Below, piece by piece: positions 25,233 through 33,750 of a stretch of DNA of 36,371 nt (its first letter is position 1; each line of letters begins with the position of its first letter). Origin of the DNA: Lactobacillaceae bacterium UBA5807 (GTDB taxonomy: Bacteria; Bacillota; Bacilli; Lactobacillales; Lactobacillaceae); contig DIDF01000023.1 of assembly GCA_002418005.1 (NCBI GenBank), positions 1 to 36,371 of the forward strand. The letters run 5' to 3'. Under the pieces are notes generated by a model that worked only from the letters and a program-made list of their open reading frames with translations, was not told where the DNA came from and did not search any database. The position numbers were made by a program, and so were the translations under genes.

Positions 25233-26099
25233 ATGAAGAATAAAAACAATTTTATTTCTTCAGCCGATGAAGGTACATATTCTCAGCTGAATACAGCTCC
25301 CCAGCCAGTATCTCATAACAAAGTTACTCACAAGGCTGTTTTAGTTTCTCAAAAGCCTAAGTTAATTAAGTTACATGGGGTTTTGAATGCTCGAGATTTG
25401 GGTGGTTATGAAACCACGGATGGTTTAGTTATAAAACCCTTCAGGTTGATTCGTTCCGCTCAATTAACAAATGTTACTAAAAAAGATATGTTAACTTTGG
25501 TTAACAAATTTCACGTTGGAATTGATTTTGATTTAAGAACTCCAGGAGAAGTTAACCAAAACCCTGATGTAGGAATTCCGGGAGTTAGCTATGTTTCGGA
25601 TTCAGTTGATACTTTGAAATCATTTCACTTTCAAATTACTCCAGAAGGAAACTGCTATCATTATCGTAATTATGTAACCAGCGTTCAATCCAGAAAAGCC
25701 TATCATGATTTATTTATGGCTTTGCTTGTTAATTCAGGTAACCAATCTATTTTATGGCACTGTGCTTCTGGAAAAGATCGAACCGGATTTATTTCGGCAA
25801 TAATTCTTTATTCTTTAGGAGTTGATTACCATACAATTTTGAATGATTATTTGGCCTCCAACGATTTTCTAAGGAAACGAAATCAGAAGCGAATTAAGCA
25901 GCTTAAAAGAATCAATGCTTCACCAAAAGAGATTGCTCATGCAAAAGTTGATGGTGGAGTTGATGGAAGTTATCTGAAATCAGCCCTTGATGAAATCTTT
26001 AAAGATTATGGTTCCGTTGAAAATTATTTAGTTAAAGGTTTAAATGTTAGCATTGAGCAGCAAAAGCAAATTAGAAATATGTATCTTCAGAGTAAATAG
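25233..26099 (+). CDS. Tyrosine/lipid phosphatase paralogue, LipA-like
   Basis: A 288-residue CX5R phosphatase with P-loop HCASGKDRTG (C177, R183). It shares NARDLGGY, LIRSAQL, VGIDFDLRTP and the DGGVDGSYLKSALDEIF segment with the phosphatase at 3063-3839, so the two are paralogues. It has an extra N-terminal tail of about 40 residues, Ser/Asn/Gln-rich and without a signal peptide. The start at ATG 25233 follows AAAGGGGA; the open frame back to 25215 overlaps that site. It is closed by a terminator. No cognate kinase is nearby; the target (protein, phosphoinositide or other) is unknown. Confidence 0.88.
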   Translation: MKNKNNFISSADEGTYSQLNTAPQPVSHNKVTHKAVLVSQKPKLIKLHGVLNARDLGGYETTDGLVIKPFRLIRSAQLTNVTKKDMLTLVNKFHVGIDFDLRTPGEVNQNPDVGIPGVSYVSDSVDTLKSFHFQITPEGNCYHYRNYVTSVQSRKAYHDLFMALLVNSGNQSILWHCASGKDRTGFISAIILYSLGVDYHTILNDYLASNDFLRKRNQKRIKQLKRINASPKEIAHAKVDGGVDGSYLKSALDEIFKDYGSVENYLVKGLNVSIEQQKQIRNMYLQSK

Positions 26100-26114
26100 G
26101 CTGGTTTTGATTTT

Positions 26115-26149
26115 TACGTTCACCATTTTTAGGTGGGCGTTTTTTTGTT
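26115..26149 (+). terminator. Terminator after the second phosphatase gene
   Basis: AACG-CACC pairs with GGTG-GCGT in an imperfect hairpin with an A/T loop, followed by seven T residues. Confidence 0.8.
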
Positions 26150-26292
26150 GTGGATTATTTTGCATTTGATTAATTTGAATGAATTAGCTAAAATCTTTAT
26201 TTTAATAAATGGCATTAACTATTGACAATTTTGAAAATTTACCCTTTAAGTAACCTTAATTCAGGAATGATCTTTTCCTAGTGATAGGGTGT

Positions 26293-26390
26293 TATTACCT
26301 AGTTGTCGTGCTGCGCAAACCAGCTCTCTGTGGTTAACCAAGAATATCAATAAACCAAAGTCGGGTTTATCGATATTCTTAATTAATCCT
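26293..26390 (-). repeat. Tandem structured repeat, unit A
   Basis: First of three ~98-bp cores repeated at 131-134 bp. Conserved AGTTGTCGTG, ACCAGCT, TGTGGTTAA and TTAATCCT blocks flank a 17-bp inner stem (26340-26356 with 26364-26380, 7-nt loop). One position is A-C on the plus strand, which is a G-U pair if the minus strand is transcribed. The surrounding 26150-26290 is A+T-rich with nothing I can support. Confidence 0.75.
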
Positions 26391-26423
26391 TGTAAGATAT
26401 AGACTTTTCCAAATGATAAACAG

Positions 26424-26521
26424 TATTCCATAGTTGTCGTGCGCTGAAGACCAGCTTCTTGTGATTAATCCAGAATCTCTAAAAGCCAAAATCTGGCTTT
26501 CAGAGATTCTACATTAATCCT
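26424..26521 (-). repeat. Tandem structured repeat, unit B (diverged stem)
   Basis: Same flanking blocks as unit A, but a different 17-bp inner stem (26472-26488 with 26494-26510, 5-nt loop) in which paired changes keep the pairing, and the single plus-strand A-C position recurs at about the same place. Read on the minus strand it contains GAAGCTGGTCTT, identical to the right flank of the hairpin at 5811-5925. A short hairpin and T-run (26519-26547) follow on the plus strand. Confidence 0.75.
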
Positions 26522-26557
26522 CGTTAGACGGGGTGGCCTTTTTTTATTGATGGGTGT

Positions 26558-26655
26558 TATTACTTAGTTGTCGTGCTGCGCGAACCAGCTCTTTGTGGTT
26601 AACCAAGAATATCAATAAACCAAAATCGGGTTTATCGATATTCTTAATTAATCCT
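26558..26655 (-). repeat. Tandem structured repeat, unit C
   Basis: Nearly identical to unit A, including the inner stem (26605-26621 with 26629-26645). It is followed by AGAGCTAAG and a small GCGG/CCGC hairpin (26666-26681). Confidence 0.75.
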
Positions 26656-26722
26656 CAAGAGCTAAGCGGTTCGCTCCGCACTTCTTTTACCCAACCTTTA
26701 CCCCAAATTTACAGAAACGAAA

Positions 26723-26737
26723 TGTACAACCCGTACA
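26723..26737. promoter_or_regulatory. Inverted repeat upstream of the ugp operon
   Basis: TGTAC-N5-GTACA, 67 bp before the ugpC start. A small operator-like symmetry; no convincing promoter could be placed in 26660-26800. Confidence 0.3.
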
Positions 26738-26803
26738 CTAAAAACGTTAAGAGGTTAATTATGACCGTTTAACTAAATTATCTACCAAAAAAGGAGTAGT
26801 GAT

Positions 26804-27910
26804 TTGCCAATGGCAATTGAATTGCAAGATATCACCAAGGTATATGACGATGGAGACCAACCTGTTCTTTCTCACGTTAACATGTCAGTTAATGATGGGG
26901 AGTTTTTCGTCATTGTTGGGCCTTCTGGGTGTGGGAAAAGTACTCTGCTCAGAATGATTGCTGGATTGATTTCAATTTCTTCTGGAAAACTTTTTATAAA
27001 CGGTACTCAAGCCAATGATCTTCCACCTAAAGATCGTAAACTTTCCATGGTTTTTCAAAGCTATGCACTTTTTCCATTTATGAATGTCTACGACAATGTT
27101 GCCTTTGGCTTAAAAGCCCGCAAAATGAGTGAGAAAGAGGTTAAAGATAGAGTTGATCATGCCCTAGATATGGTTAATTTAACCAAGTTTGCTAAACGTA
27201 AACCTAGAGCTCTTTCCGGGGGCCAGCGTCAACGGGTTGCTTTAGCTCGAGCTATTGCTAGTGATGCCAAAGTTTGTTTGATGGATGAACCTCTTTCAAA
27301 CTTGGACGCTCAACTGAGAGCACGGATGAGACTTGAATTAAGAGATCTCCAGAAAAAATTGGGGCTCACAGTTATTTACGTTACTCATGATCAAGTTGAA
27401 GCCATGACCATGGCCGATCGGGTAATGGTCTTACATGATCACAAAGTTCAACAGCTTGACACGCCAATTAATATTTACAAGAATCCTAAGAATGAATTTG
27501 TGGCCCAGTTCTTTGGTACGCCGCAAATTAATTTGTTATCAGCTAACTTTTCAAATAGAGAATTTAAAATTAATAACAGCTTCTCACTTCCTGTAAGGAG
27601 ACAATTTGATGATGGTCAATACACTATTGGAATTCGTCCAAACGAGTTTAATGTTGAAGTCACGCAAAAAGGTTCAAATGCCAGAACGCGAGAAGTTTCT
27701 TATCTTGGGGATAAGACAGTTGCCACCGCCGAGATACTTGATGGTGGCCAAATTGTTCGATTAGTTTTGAATAATCAAGTTGATATTGCTGAAGATAACC
27801 TAATTAAGATAACAGGTGCTAAGCAGTTTTATGTATTTGATAGTAAAACCGGTGAAGTCCTTTTTAATGAAAGGGAGGCTAATTTAAATGCAACAATCAC
27901 TGCAGAATAA
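26804..27910 (+). CDS. ugpC: ABC transporter ATPase UgpC (MalK family)
   Basis: A 368-residue ATPase driving sn-glycerol-3-phosphate/glycerophosphodiester import. Walker A is GPSGCGKST (residues 39-47), the signature LSGGQRQR, Walker B VCLMDEP with LSNLDAQLR, and the H-loop VTHDQ. The C-terminal TOBE regulatory domain follows from about residue 235. I chose TTG 26804 because AAGGAG ends 7 bp upstream; the ATG two codons later is 13 bp away. Its end overlaps ugpA by 23 bp. First gene of ugpCAEBQ. The MalK-type family is broad; the ugp assignment comes from the operon partner ugpQ and the binding protein. Confidence 0.9.
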   Translation: MPMAIELQDITKVYDDGDQPVLSHVNMSVNDGEFFVIVGPSGCGKSTLLRMIAGLISISSGKLFINGTQANDLPPKDRKLSMVFQSYALFPFMNVYDNVAFGLKARKMSEKEVKDRVDHALDMVNLTKFAKRKPRALSGGQRQRVALARAIASDAKVCLMDEPLSNLDAQLRARMRLELRDLQKKLGLTVIYVTHDQVEAMTMADRVMVLHDHKVQQLDTPINIYKNPKNEFVAQFFGTPQINLLSANFSNREFKINNSFSLPVRRQFDDGQYTIGIRPNEFNVEVTQKGSNARTREVSYLGDKTVATAEILDGGQIVRLVLNNQVDIAEDNLIKITGAKQFYVFDSKTGEVLFNEREANLNATITAE

Positions 27911-28832
27911 AGCCGCAAACGAAAGCAGTAACCTCAAACTTAAAGCAAATTCAACCACTGCTTCCAAAAGCAAAGATGGTTGGTATGTCGCTTTATTTTT
28001 GGGACCATCATTGTTATTATTGGGAATTTTCGTTTTCTACCCAATGCTAAAGACTTTTTATTTGAGCATGTTTTTGACAAATAACGTTGGTAAAGCTACC
28101 ACATTTGTTGGATTCAGTAATTACTTATCATTGTTGAAAAATCCTGCTTACCTTTCAAGCCTTGGGGCAACGCTCATTTACGTTTTAGCCGTTTCAGCTT
28201 TAACGGTCATTATTGGATTATTGTTAGCCGTTGCAGCAAATCAGCAGCTTAAAGGAATTAAAATTTTTAGAACTTTGTTTTCTTCAACAATGGGAGTATC
28301 CGTTTCCGTCGCAGCAATATTCTGGCTGTTTGTTTTTAACCCATCGGTTGGAGTATTAAGTCAGTTATCTACAGCCCTTCACCTGCCAGTAATTAACTGG
28401 TTAACTGACCCGACTTTTGCGATGATTGCCATCATTATTTCAACGGTTTGGATGAACCTTGGTTTCACTTTCTTAATTTTGTTTGGTGCTTTACAGGCTG
28501 TTCCTACCAGTTTGTACGAAGCAGCTGACATTGCTGGAGTTTCTAAAACAACTCAATTATTCAAAATCACGATTCCAATGATTTCACCAACCATGTTCTT
28601 TGTTTTGATTGTTACTTTGATTGAAGCATTTAAGAGCTTTGGTTTGATTGATATGATGACAGCTGGCGGTCCAAATAATGCCACTAATCTTTTGGTTTAC
28701 CGAATTTATCAAGATGCCTTCTTAAATGGTAATTTTGCTCAAGCTAGCACCGAATCAATCATTCTTACGGTAATCATTGCAATCTTTACGTTGATTCAAT
28801 TCAAACTTTTGGGAAAGCGAGTGAATTACTAA
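27888..28832 (+). CDS. ugpA: ABC transporter permease UgpA
   Basis: A 314-residue MalF/UgpA-type permease. A polar 30-residue N-terminal tail precedes six predicted helices. The EAA loop is seen at SLYEAADIAGVSKTTQLFKITIPMI (core EAADIAGVSKTTQLFKITIP), which contacts UgpC. The family segment GGPNNATNLLVYRIY follows. ATG has GGGAGG 9 bp upstream, inside the ugpC end. The stop shares a base with the ugpE start. Confidence 0.9.
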   Translation: MQQSLQNKAANESSNLKLKANSTTASKSKDGWYVALFLGPSLLLLGIFVFYPMLKTFYLSMFLTNNVGKATTFVGFSNYLSLLKNPAYLSSLGATLIYVLAVSALTVIIGLLLAVAANQQLKGIKIFRTLFSSTMGVSVSVAAIFWLFVFNPSVGVLSQLSTALHLPVINWLTDPTFAMIAIIISTVWMNLGFTFLILFGALQAVPTSLYEAADIAGVSKTTQLFKITIPMISPTMFFVLIVTLIEAFKSFGLIDMMTAGGPNNATNLLVYRIYQDAFLNGNFAQASTESIILTVIIAIFTLIQFKLLGKRVNY

Positions 28833-29659
28833 TGCAAATGACCAATGACAGAGTAGCACCAGTAAGTGCTGGCTCCAGAAGGCTAAAAAAGGTTGGCAAA
28901 TATTTATTACTGATCATATTAATGTTTATTGTTGTTAGCCCATTTCTACTCGGCTTTTGGACGAGCTTTTTGCCCACAGCCGCAATTTCGAAGGGTGCAC
29001 TTTGGGGCAAACTTTCTTTTGATAATTACGTAGCGGCGGTTACGACAACCCCAATTCTGCGTTATTTATTTAACAGTTTAGTAATTTCCTTATTTACTAT
29101 GATTGCTCAACTGCTCTTTTGTTCAATGTCCGCTTACGCATTTGTTTTTCTTAGATTTAAATACCGAAAGTTTTTATTTTATGTATTTCTGGCAACCATG
29201 ATGCTGCCATTTGAAGCAGAAGTCATTCCAAACTTCATGACAGTTAGAGATATGGGGCTACTTGATCACTTTGCAGTAATGATTGTCCCATTCATGACGA
29301 CTGCCTTTGGAACGTTTATGCTTCGCCAGTCCTTTATGCAAATGCCCAAAGAACTTAAAGAAGCTTCTGATATTGAAGGGTTGAATCATTGGCAGTTTTA
29401 TTACAAGGTGACTTTGCCATATGCCAAAATCAGTATGGTTACCCTTGGAGCATACAGCTTCTTATCTAGTTGGAATCAATACCTTTGGCCAATGTTGACG
29501 ACTTTTTCAGATAACTTTCGACCAGTCCAGGATGGTTTGCGTCAACTCCAGTCACAAGAAACTTTCAATAATTGGGGAATGATTCAGGCTAGTGCGGCGA
29601 TCGTTGTTTTGCCAACATTAATCGTCTTATTTATCGGTCAACATTATTTCAAAGCCTGA
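28832..29659 (+). CDS. ugpE: ABC transporter permease UgpE
   Basis: A 275-residue MalG/UgpE-type permease with six helices. The EAA loop is KELKEASDIEGLNHWQFYYKVTLP in two parts (KELKEASDIEGL and FYYKVTLP). The segment SSWNQYLWPMLTT is characteristic of the UgpE/MalG group. It starts within the ugpA stop (TAATG) and pairs with UgpA to form the pore. Confidence 0.9.
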   Translation: MQMTNDRVAPVSAGSRRLKKVGKYLLLIILMFIVVSPFLLGFWTSFLPTAAISKGALWGKLSFDNYVAAVTTTPILRYLFNSLVISLFTMIAQLLFCSMSAYAFVFLRFKYRKFLFYVFLATMMLPFEAEVIPNFMTVRDMGLLDHFAVMIVPFMTTAFGTFMLRQSFMQMPKELKEASDIEGLNHWQFYYKVTLPYAKISMVTLGAYSFLSSWNQYLWPMLTTFSDNFRPVQDGLRQLQSQETFNNWGMIQASAAIVVLPTLIVLFIGQHYFKA

Positions 29660-29694
29660 TTAAATGAAGGCTCAGTAAAATAAGGGGTATCTAA

Positions 29695-31029
29695 ATGAAA
29701 AGACGGAAAATAATTGGGATTCTGAGTTGTTTATTATTATTGATCTTAGTGGTAAGTGGCTGTGCCAAGTCCCAAGCAGCTTCCAAACAGAAGATTGTTT
29801 TTTGGCACGAAATGACAGGGCCAGCTGGCCAACAGTTGGACACCTTTGCCAAGGAATTCAACCAAAGTCAGGGAAAATACGAAATTGTTCCTGAGTTTGA
29901 AGGTGGTTATAACGAAGCGGTGCAAAAGATTCTTCAAACTCATGGAACCTCAACTTCACCAGCTTTGTTTCAGTCGATGGATGTTTCGACTAGTGAAATT
30001 TATCATGCTAAAATTGCAACACCGGTTCAATATTTCATTAACAAAGAGCATTACAATCTGAATCAGATTCAACCGGTAGCAACTTCATTCTATTCTCAAA
30101 ATGGTCAGCAAATTTCAATGCCATTCAATACTTCACAGCCAGTTTTGTATTACAATGCCACTTTGTTGAAAAAATTAGGGATCAAAGCTCCATCCATAAA
30201 TCCCAGCTATAGTGAGATTACCAATGTTGCCAACCAAATTACTCAAAAGTCCAACGGGAAAGTTAAAGGCTTAACTGTTGAAGAGTATGGGTGGTTGTTT
30301 GAACAATTCATGGCTAACAGTAATGAACACATGGCAAATAACCAAAATGGCCGTGCTGGAATCCCAACCAAAGTTGACTTCACTACTCCAGGTGCTCAAA
30401 AAGCCATGAGTTGGATTCAAGCCAACGTTAAGAAAAATGACATTATTAACTTTGGTTCAGGGACAACCGCTGAAGCTAACGAAATTGCCTCGTTCTTATC
30501 TGGTAAGTTAGGCATGTTTCTTCAGTCTTCAGCTGATTTAGGTCAGCTGCTGGCTGGAACCAAAGATAAATTAGGGATTTGTTATTATCCTCATGCTGAT
30601 GGCCAAAAGGCCAACGGAGTTTCGATTGGCGGCGCATCACTTTGGATTTCTAATGACAAACCCAAGTCAGTTCAAAATGGGGCTTTTGAGTTCATTAAGT
30701 TCTTAATGACCGCTAAAAATCAAGCTGCCTGGCAAAAGGCTACCGGATATTTGGCTTTAAATAAGAATTCTCAGCAAGAGCCAATTTTAAAGAAGCTTTA
30801 TGCAGCTGACCCGGAGGCAATGGTTCCAAGTGAACAATTGTCAAGAACCAAAGCCAATACTGCCAATTCAGGTATCTTTATGGAAGGAATTGTCCAAGAA
30901 AGAAACCTGACGCAAACCGCAATGCAGCAGATATATACCGGAGCTAACATTAAAAAGTCCTTGACGACAGCTGAAGATAGTATGAATACTTATATTGCCA
31001 ATAATAACAAAGCCAACCACTATAATTAG
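29695..31029 (+). CDS. ugpB: Extracellular solute-binding lipoprotein UgpB
   Basis: A 444-residue family-1 solute-binding protein with lipobox VSGC (lipidated C23), anchored outside. IVFWHEMTGPAGQQLDTFAKEFN opens the mature domain (core FWHEMTGPAGQQLDTF), which matches the UgpB type. GGASLWIS and the PFNTSQPVLYYN segment are further hallmarks. It likely binds sn-glycerol-3-phosphate or glycerophosphodiesters such as glycerophosphocholine; ligand residues cannot be confirmed by eye. Placed between the permeases and ugpQ in the operon. Confidence 0.88.
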   Translation: MKRRKIIGILSCLLLLILVVSGCAKSQAASKQKIVFWHEMTGPAGQQLDTFAKEFNQSQGKYEIVPEFEGGYNEAVQKILQTHGTSTSPALFQSMDVSTSEIYHAKIATPVQYFINKEHYNLNQIQPVATSFYSQNGQQISMPFNTSQPVLYYNATLLKKLGIKAPSINPSYSEITNVANQITQKSNGKVKGLTVEEYGWLFEQFMANSNEHMANNQNGRAGIPTKVDFTTPGAQKAMSWIQANVKKNDIINFGSGTTAEANEIASFLSGKLGMFLQSSADLGQLLAGTKDKLGICYYPHADGQKANGVSIGGASLWISNDKPKSVQNGAFEFIKFLMTAKNQAAWQKATGYLALNKNSQQEPILKKLYAADPEAMVPSEQLSRTKANTANSGIFMEGIVQERNLTQTAMQQIYTGANIKKSLTTAEDSMNTYIANNNKANHYN

Positions 31030-31043
31030 GAGGAAGTCGACTT

Positions 31044-31742
31044 ATGAAAACAGTTGTTTTTGGTCACCGAGGGATTCCGACCAAGTTGCCGGAAAACTCA
31101 CTTGCCGGTTTTGAATATTCGCTTGAACATGGAGTTGAAGGAATTGAGTTTGATGTTCATTTAACTAAAGATTCAGTTCCAGTAATTATGCATGATGAAA
31201 AAATTGATCGAACTACTGATGGTAAAGGATATATTCACGATTACACATACCAGCAGTTAAAACAATTTCATCTCGAAAACGGTGAAACCATTCCCCTTTT
31301 GGCGAAGTTCTTGAAGTTAGTTGCTGATCACGATGTTCAATTGAACCTTGAATTTAAAACTAACCAAATTCATTATCCAGGAATTGAATCGTTGGTTTTA
31401 AGCATGGTTCACGCAGCCCATTTAAAAAATCCAGTGATCTTTTCCTCCTTTGATTTATCCACTTTGGAAAATGCCTATTCAATTGATCCGAAGCAAAACT
31501 ACTGTTATTTAGTAGACCATAAGGTTAAACAGCCCCTGGCATTTTTGAAAAAAGAACATCTTAAAGGTCTTCATTTAAACACGTTTGAAAATGTTCCTTC
31601 GCTAACTGAAAGAATTTGGACGGTTGATGATGTGTCACAAATGAAAAAATTGTTTGCCGACCACGTGGCTGGAATCTTTACCGATAACTTCGAGAATGCG
31701 ATGCATGTTCGAGATCATTCAAATATTAAACTCGCTAACTAA
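31044..31742 (+). CDS. ugpQ: Glycerophosphodiester phosphodiesterase UgpQ
   Basis: A 232-residue cytoplasmic GDPD TIM-barrel enzyme that hydrolyses imported glycerophosphodiesters to glycerol-3-phosphate and an alcohol. The catalytic motif is HRGIPTKLPENS (His-Arg and Glu), then EFDVHLTKD (metal-binding Glu and Asp) and MHDEKIDRTTDG (second catalytic His). LEFKTN holds a further metal ligand. There is no signal, so it acts after uptake. ATG has AGGAGG upstream. It lies 14 bp after ugpB and closes the operon before a strong terminator. Confidence 0.95.
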   Translation: MKTVVFGHRGIPTKLPENSLAGFEYSLEHGVEGIEFDVHLTKDSVPVIMHDEKIDRTTDGKGYIHDYTYQQLKQFHLENGETIPLLAKFLKLVADHDVQLNLEFKTNQIHYPGIESLVLSMVHAAHLKNPVIFSSFDLSTLENAYSIDPKQNYCYLVDHKVKQPLAFLKKEHLKGLHLNTFENVPSLTERIWTVDDVSQMKKLFADHVAGIFTDNFENAMHVRDHSNIKLAN

Positions 31743-31758
31743 TTTATTTGCGGAAAAA

Positions 31759-31800
31759 TTAGGATTATTGCAAAATTGGCTTTTGCAATAATCCTTTTGA
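31759..31800 (+). terminator. Terminator of the ugp operon
   Basis: A perfect 15-bp stem (31761-31775 with 31781-31795, TTGGC loop) followed by TTTT. Confidence 0.95.
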
Positions 31801-31881
31801 TTTTTAGGCCCGCATACTGGCACACTCCCACTTCTCGGTGTACGATATTCTTATAAAATCCGCGAAAATAGGGGGATTAAT

Positions 31882-33729
31882 ATGAAAAAATCATTTGCGG
31901 TGATGGCCGCAAGTTTATTCATCGCCATGGCAGCTGGCACATTGTTGGGGGACAATGTTGCTTTGGCCGCAGGGAACAGAATTATCAATGTTTCTTTGAA
32001 ACCAACAAACCAAACTGGGCTCACTAACTTCGTGTACGAAACAGTGGATCCGGCTTCAACTAATTTTCATAAGTATTTATCATCGATTGATTTTCAGACG
32101 CAGTTTGGTCAACCGGATAACTTTATCACGAGTTTTGAAAATTATTTGAATAAATTTCATCTAACTACCAGTGTTTACGCGGGCAATTTAGCCATTAAAG
32201 TTAGTGGCTCACAGGCAAATTTAGTTAAGGCGTTTAACGCTAAATATGTCAATAAGGGGTTTAGAGGATATACGGCATACAAATTGCCAGCCCAGCTTTC
32301 AAACCAGGTGGTAGCGGTGATTGGATTATATGGTCAATCTGACAGCAGTAAAACTAAATCTTCAAAATCTCCCAAGAAAAGCTCTAATTCACAGGAATTT
32401 TTGGGAGATGTTCCTTTAGAAGAAGGGATTAAAACACCAAACACTACTTTAGGGACGAAAACCTTTTCACAAAAGTATGGTCCCTTAAAGTTTGCTGATC
32501 ATTATGATTTAACTCCGTTATATGATAAGAACCTTAATGGCTCTGGCCAGCGAATTGGCATTATCAGCGGCAGTGATTTTGATGAAAATGACTTACCAAC
32601 TTATTGGCACCAAGTTTGTATTGATGACAGTTTAAGTAATGTTTCCAAAACTTTTACCATTGATAGCCAAAGTACTCTAAAAAAAGCTGGCAGCGGCCTG
32701 ACTGGTGCTCGCCTAGAAATTACTTTGGATGCTGAACAGACTACTTCAGTTGCCCCAGGAGCTAAAGTTGATATATATATTGGTGATTCTACTGACGGTA
32801 ACACTTCACAGCCTTCATCTTTTTACACGTCGTTTATGCAGGCGGTAGCCAATGATCGCGATAAACAAATTACTTCGAGTTTTTTCCCGGGAATCGAAAT
32901 TTCGGATGAATGGTCCGCAGGCAGCAGTGAGTCTCTAAAACAATATAATAATGCATTCAACATTATGTTGGAGCAGGCAGCGGCTGAGGGAATTACCGTT
33001 TTTACTGCCAGCGGTGATCATGGTCCTTATGAGGAACCGTCGAATATGGAAAACCACGCTTTTCCAACCTCACCATACCTGGTTAGTGTCGGCGGAACAA
33101 CGCTTCCCTACCAGGAAATAATTAATGACAAGGTAATTACTGTGCCAAAAGAGAGGGCCTGGGGCGATACCTATTCGCTAAGCGCTAAACAAATTAAAGA
33201 CAGTTACTTTAATGGCAGCGGCGGGGGATTCTCAAGCATTAATCCATTGCCGCCATACCAAGAAGGAGTTTCTGGGGTTGGAACTTATCGAGGAGTTTCT
33301 CTCTTAAAATACGTTGGTATTAACATGATTTTAAATAATAATCCACAGATTTTGACTGGATCCAAGCCGGGGCGAAACATTCCTGATGTTTCAGGAGATG
33401 CGGATATGAGAACCGGTTACGCAACTTATCTAACCCAAAAATCCGGCGGCAAATGGGAAATTGGCGGCGGCACTAGTTACGTTGCGCCGCAGATGGCTGC
33501 GGCCAACGCGGTGATGAACAGCGGCCAAGCTGATCTGATTGGTTTTTGGAATCCGCAGATTTATAAATTTGCTGTTCAGTCTGATTCACCATTTACCGTC
33601 TTGGATGATGCCGATAATAACACTAATCTTTTCTATACTGGCCAACCAGGTAAGTTGTATAATCAGGCAACTGGTTTGGGAACCATTGATTTTGCCAAAT
33701 TAGCTCAAGATTTTAGTTCTGAAAAGTGA
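31882..33729 (+). CDS. Secreted S53 (sedolisin/kumamolisin-like) peptidase
   Basis: A 615-residue secreted protease precursor. It has a signal peptide (about residues 1-30, cleavage after LAA), a pro-kumamolisin activation domain (~35-165, with FHKYLSS and QTQFGQP), a Ser/Lys-rich linker (~153-172), then the catalytic domain. The S53 residues are in place: E279 and D283 (LEITLDAEQ), oxyanion D379 (SGDHG), and S532 in GGGTSYVAP. A C-terminal Asp-rich calcium-site region (DADNNTN and YNQATGLGTIDF) is present. S53 enzymes are acid-active, which suits a lactic acid producer. ATG has AGGGGG 6 bp upstream. Its products may feed the Opp system (inference). Confidence 0.93.
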   Translation: MKKSFAVMAASLFIAMAAGTLLGDNVALAAGNRIINVSLKPTNQTGLTNFVYETVDPASTNFHKYLSSIDFQTQFGQPDNFITSFENYLNKFHLTTSVYAGNLAIKVSGSQANLVKAFNAKYVNKGFRGYTAYKLPAQLSNQVVAVIGLYGQSDSSKTKSSKSPKKSSNSQEFLGDVPLEEGIKTPNTTLGTKTFSQKYGPLKFADHYDLTPLYDKNLNGSGQRIGIISGSDFDENDLPTYWHQVCIDDSLSNVSKTFTIDSQSTLKKAGSGLTGARLEITLDAEQTTSVAPGAKVDIYIGDSTDGNTSQPSSFYTSFMQAVANDRDKQITSSFFPGIEISDEWSAGSSESLKQYNNAFNIMLEQAAAEGITVFTASGDHGPYEEPSNMENHAFPTSPYLVSVGGTTLPYQEIINDKVITVPKERAWGDTYSLSAKQIKDSYFNGSGGGFSSINPLPPYQEGVSGVGTYRGVSLLKYVGINMILNNNPQILTGSKPGRNIPDVSGDADMRTGYATYLTQKSGGKWEIGGGTSYVAPQMAAANAVMNSGQADLIGFWNPQIYKFAVQSDSPFTVLDDADNNTNLFYTGQPGKLYNQATGLGTIDFAKLAQDFSSEK

Positions 33730-33750
33730 TTTTTAACGGGGTATAAAAAG

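Noticed and set aside
26293..26655. CRISPR array
   Set aside because: Units are ~98 bp at 131-134 bp spacing, the whole unit is repeated and the inner part is self-complementary; no cas gene is present.
26554..26772. Open frame of 72 codons across repeat unit C
   Set aside because: It lies almost wholly inside the structured repeat and has no ribosome site.
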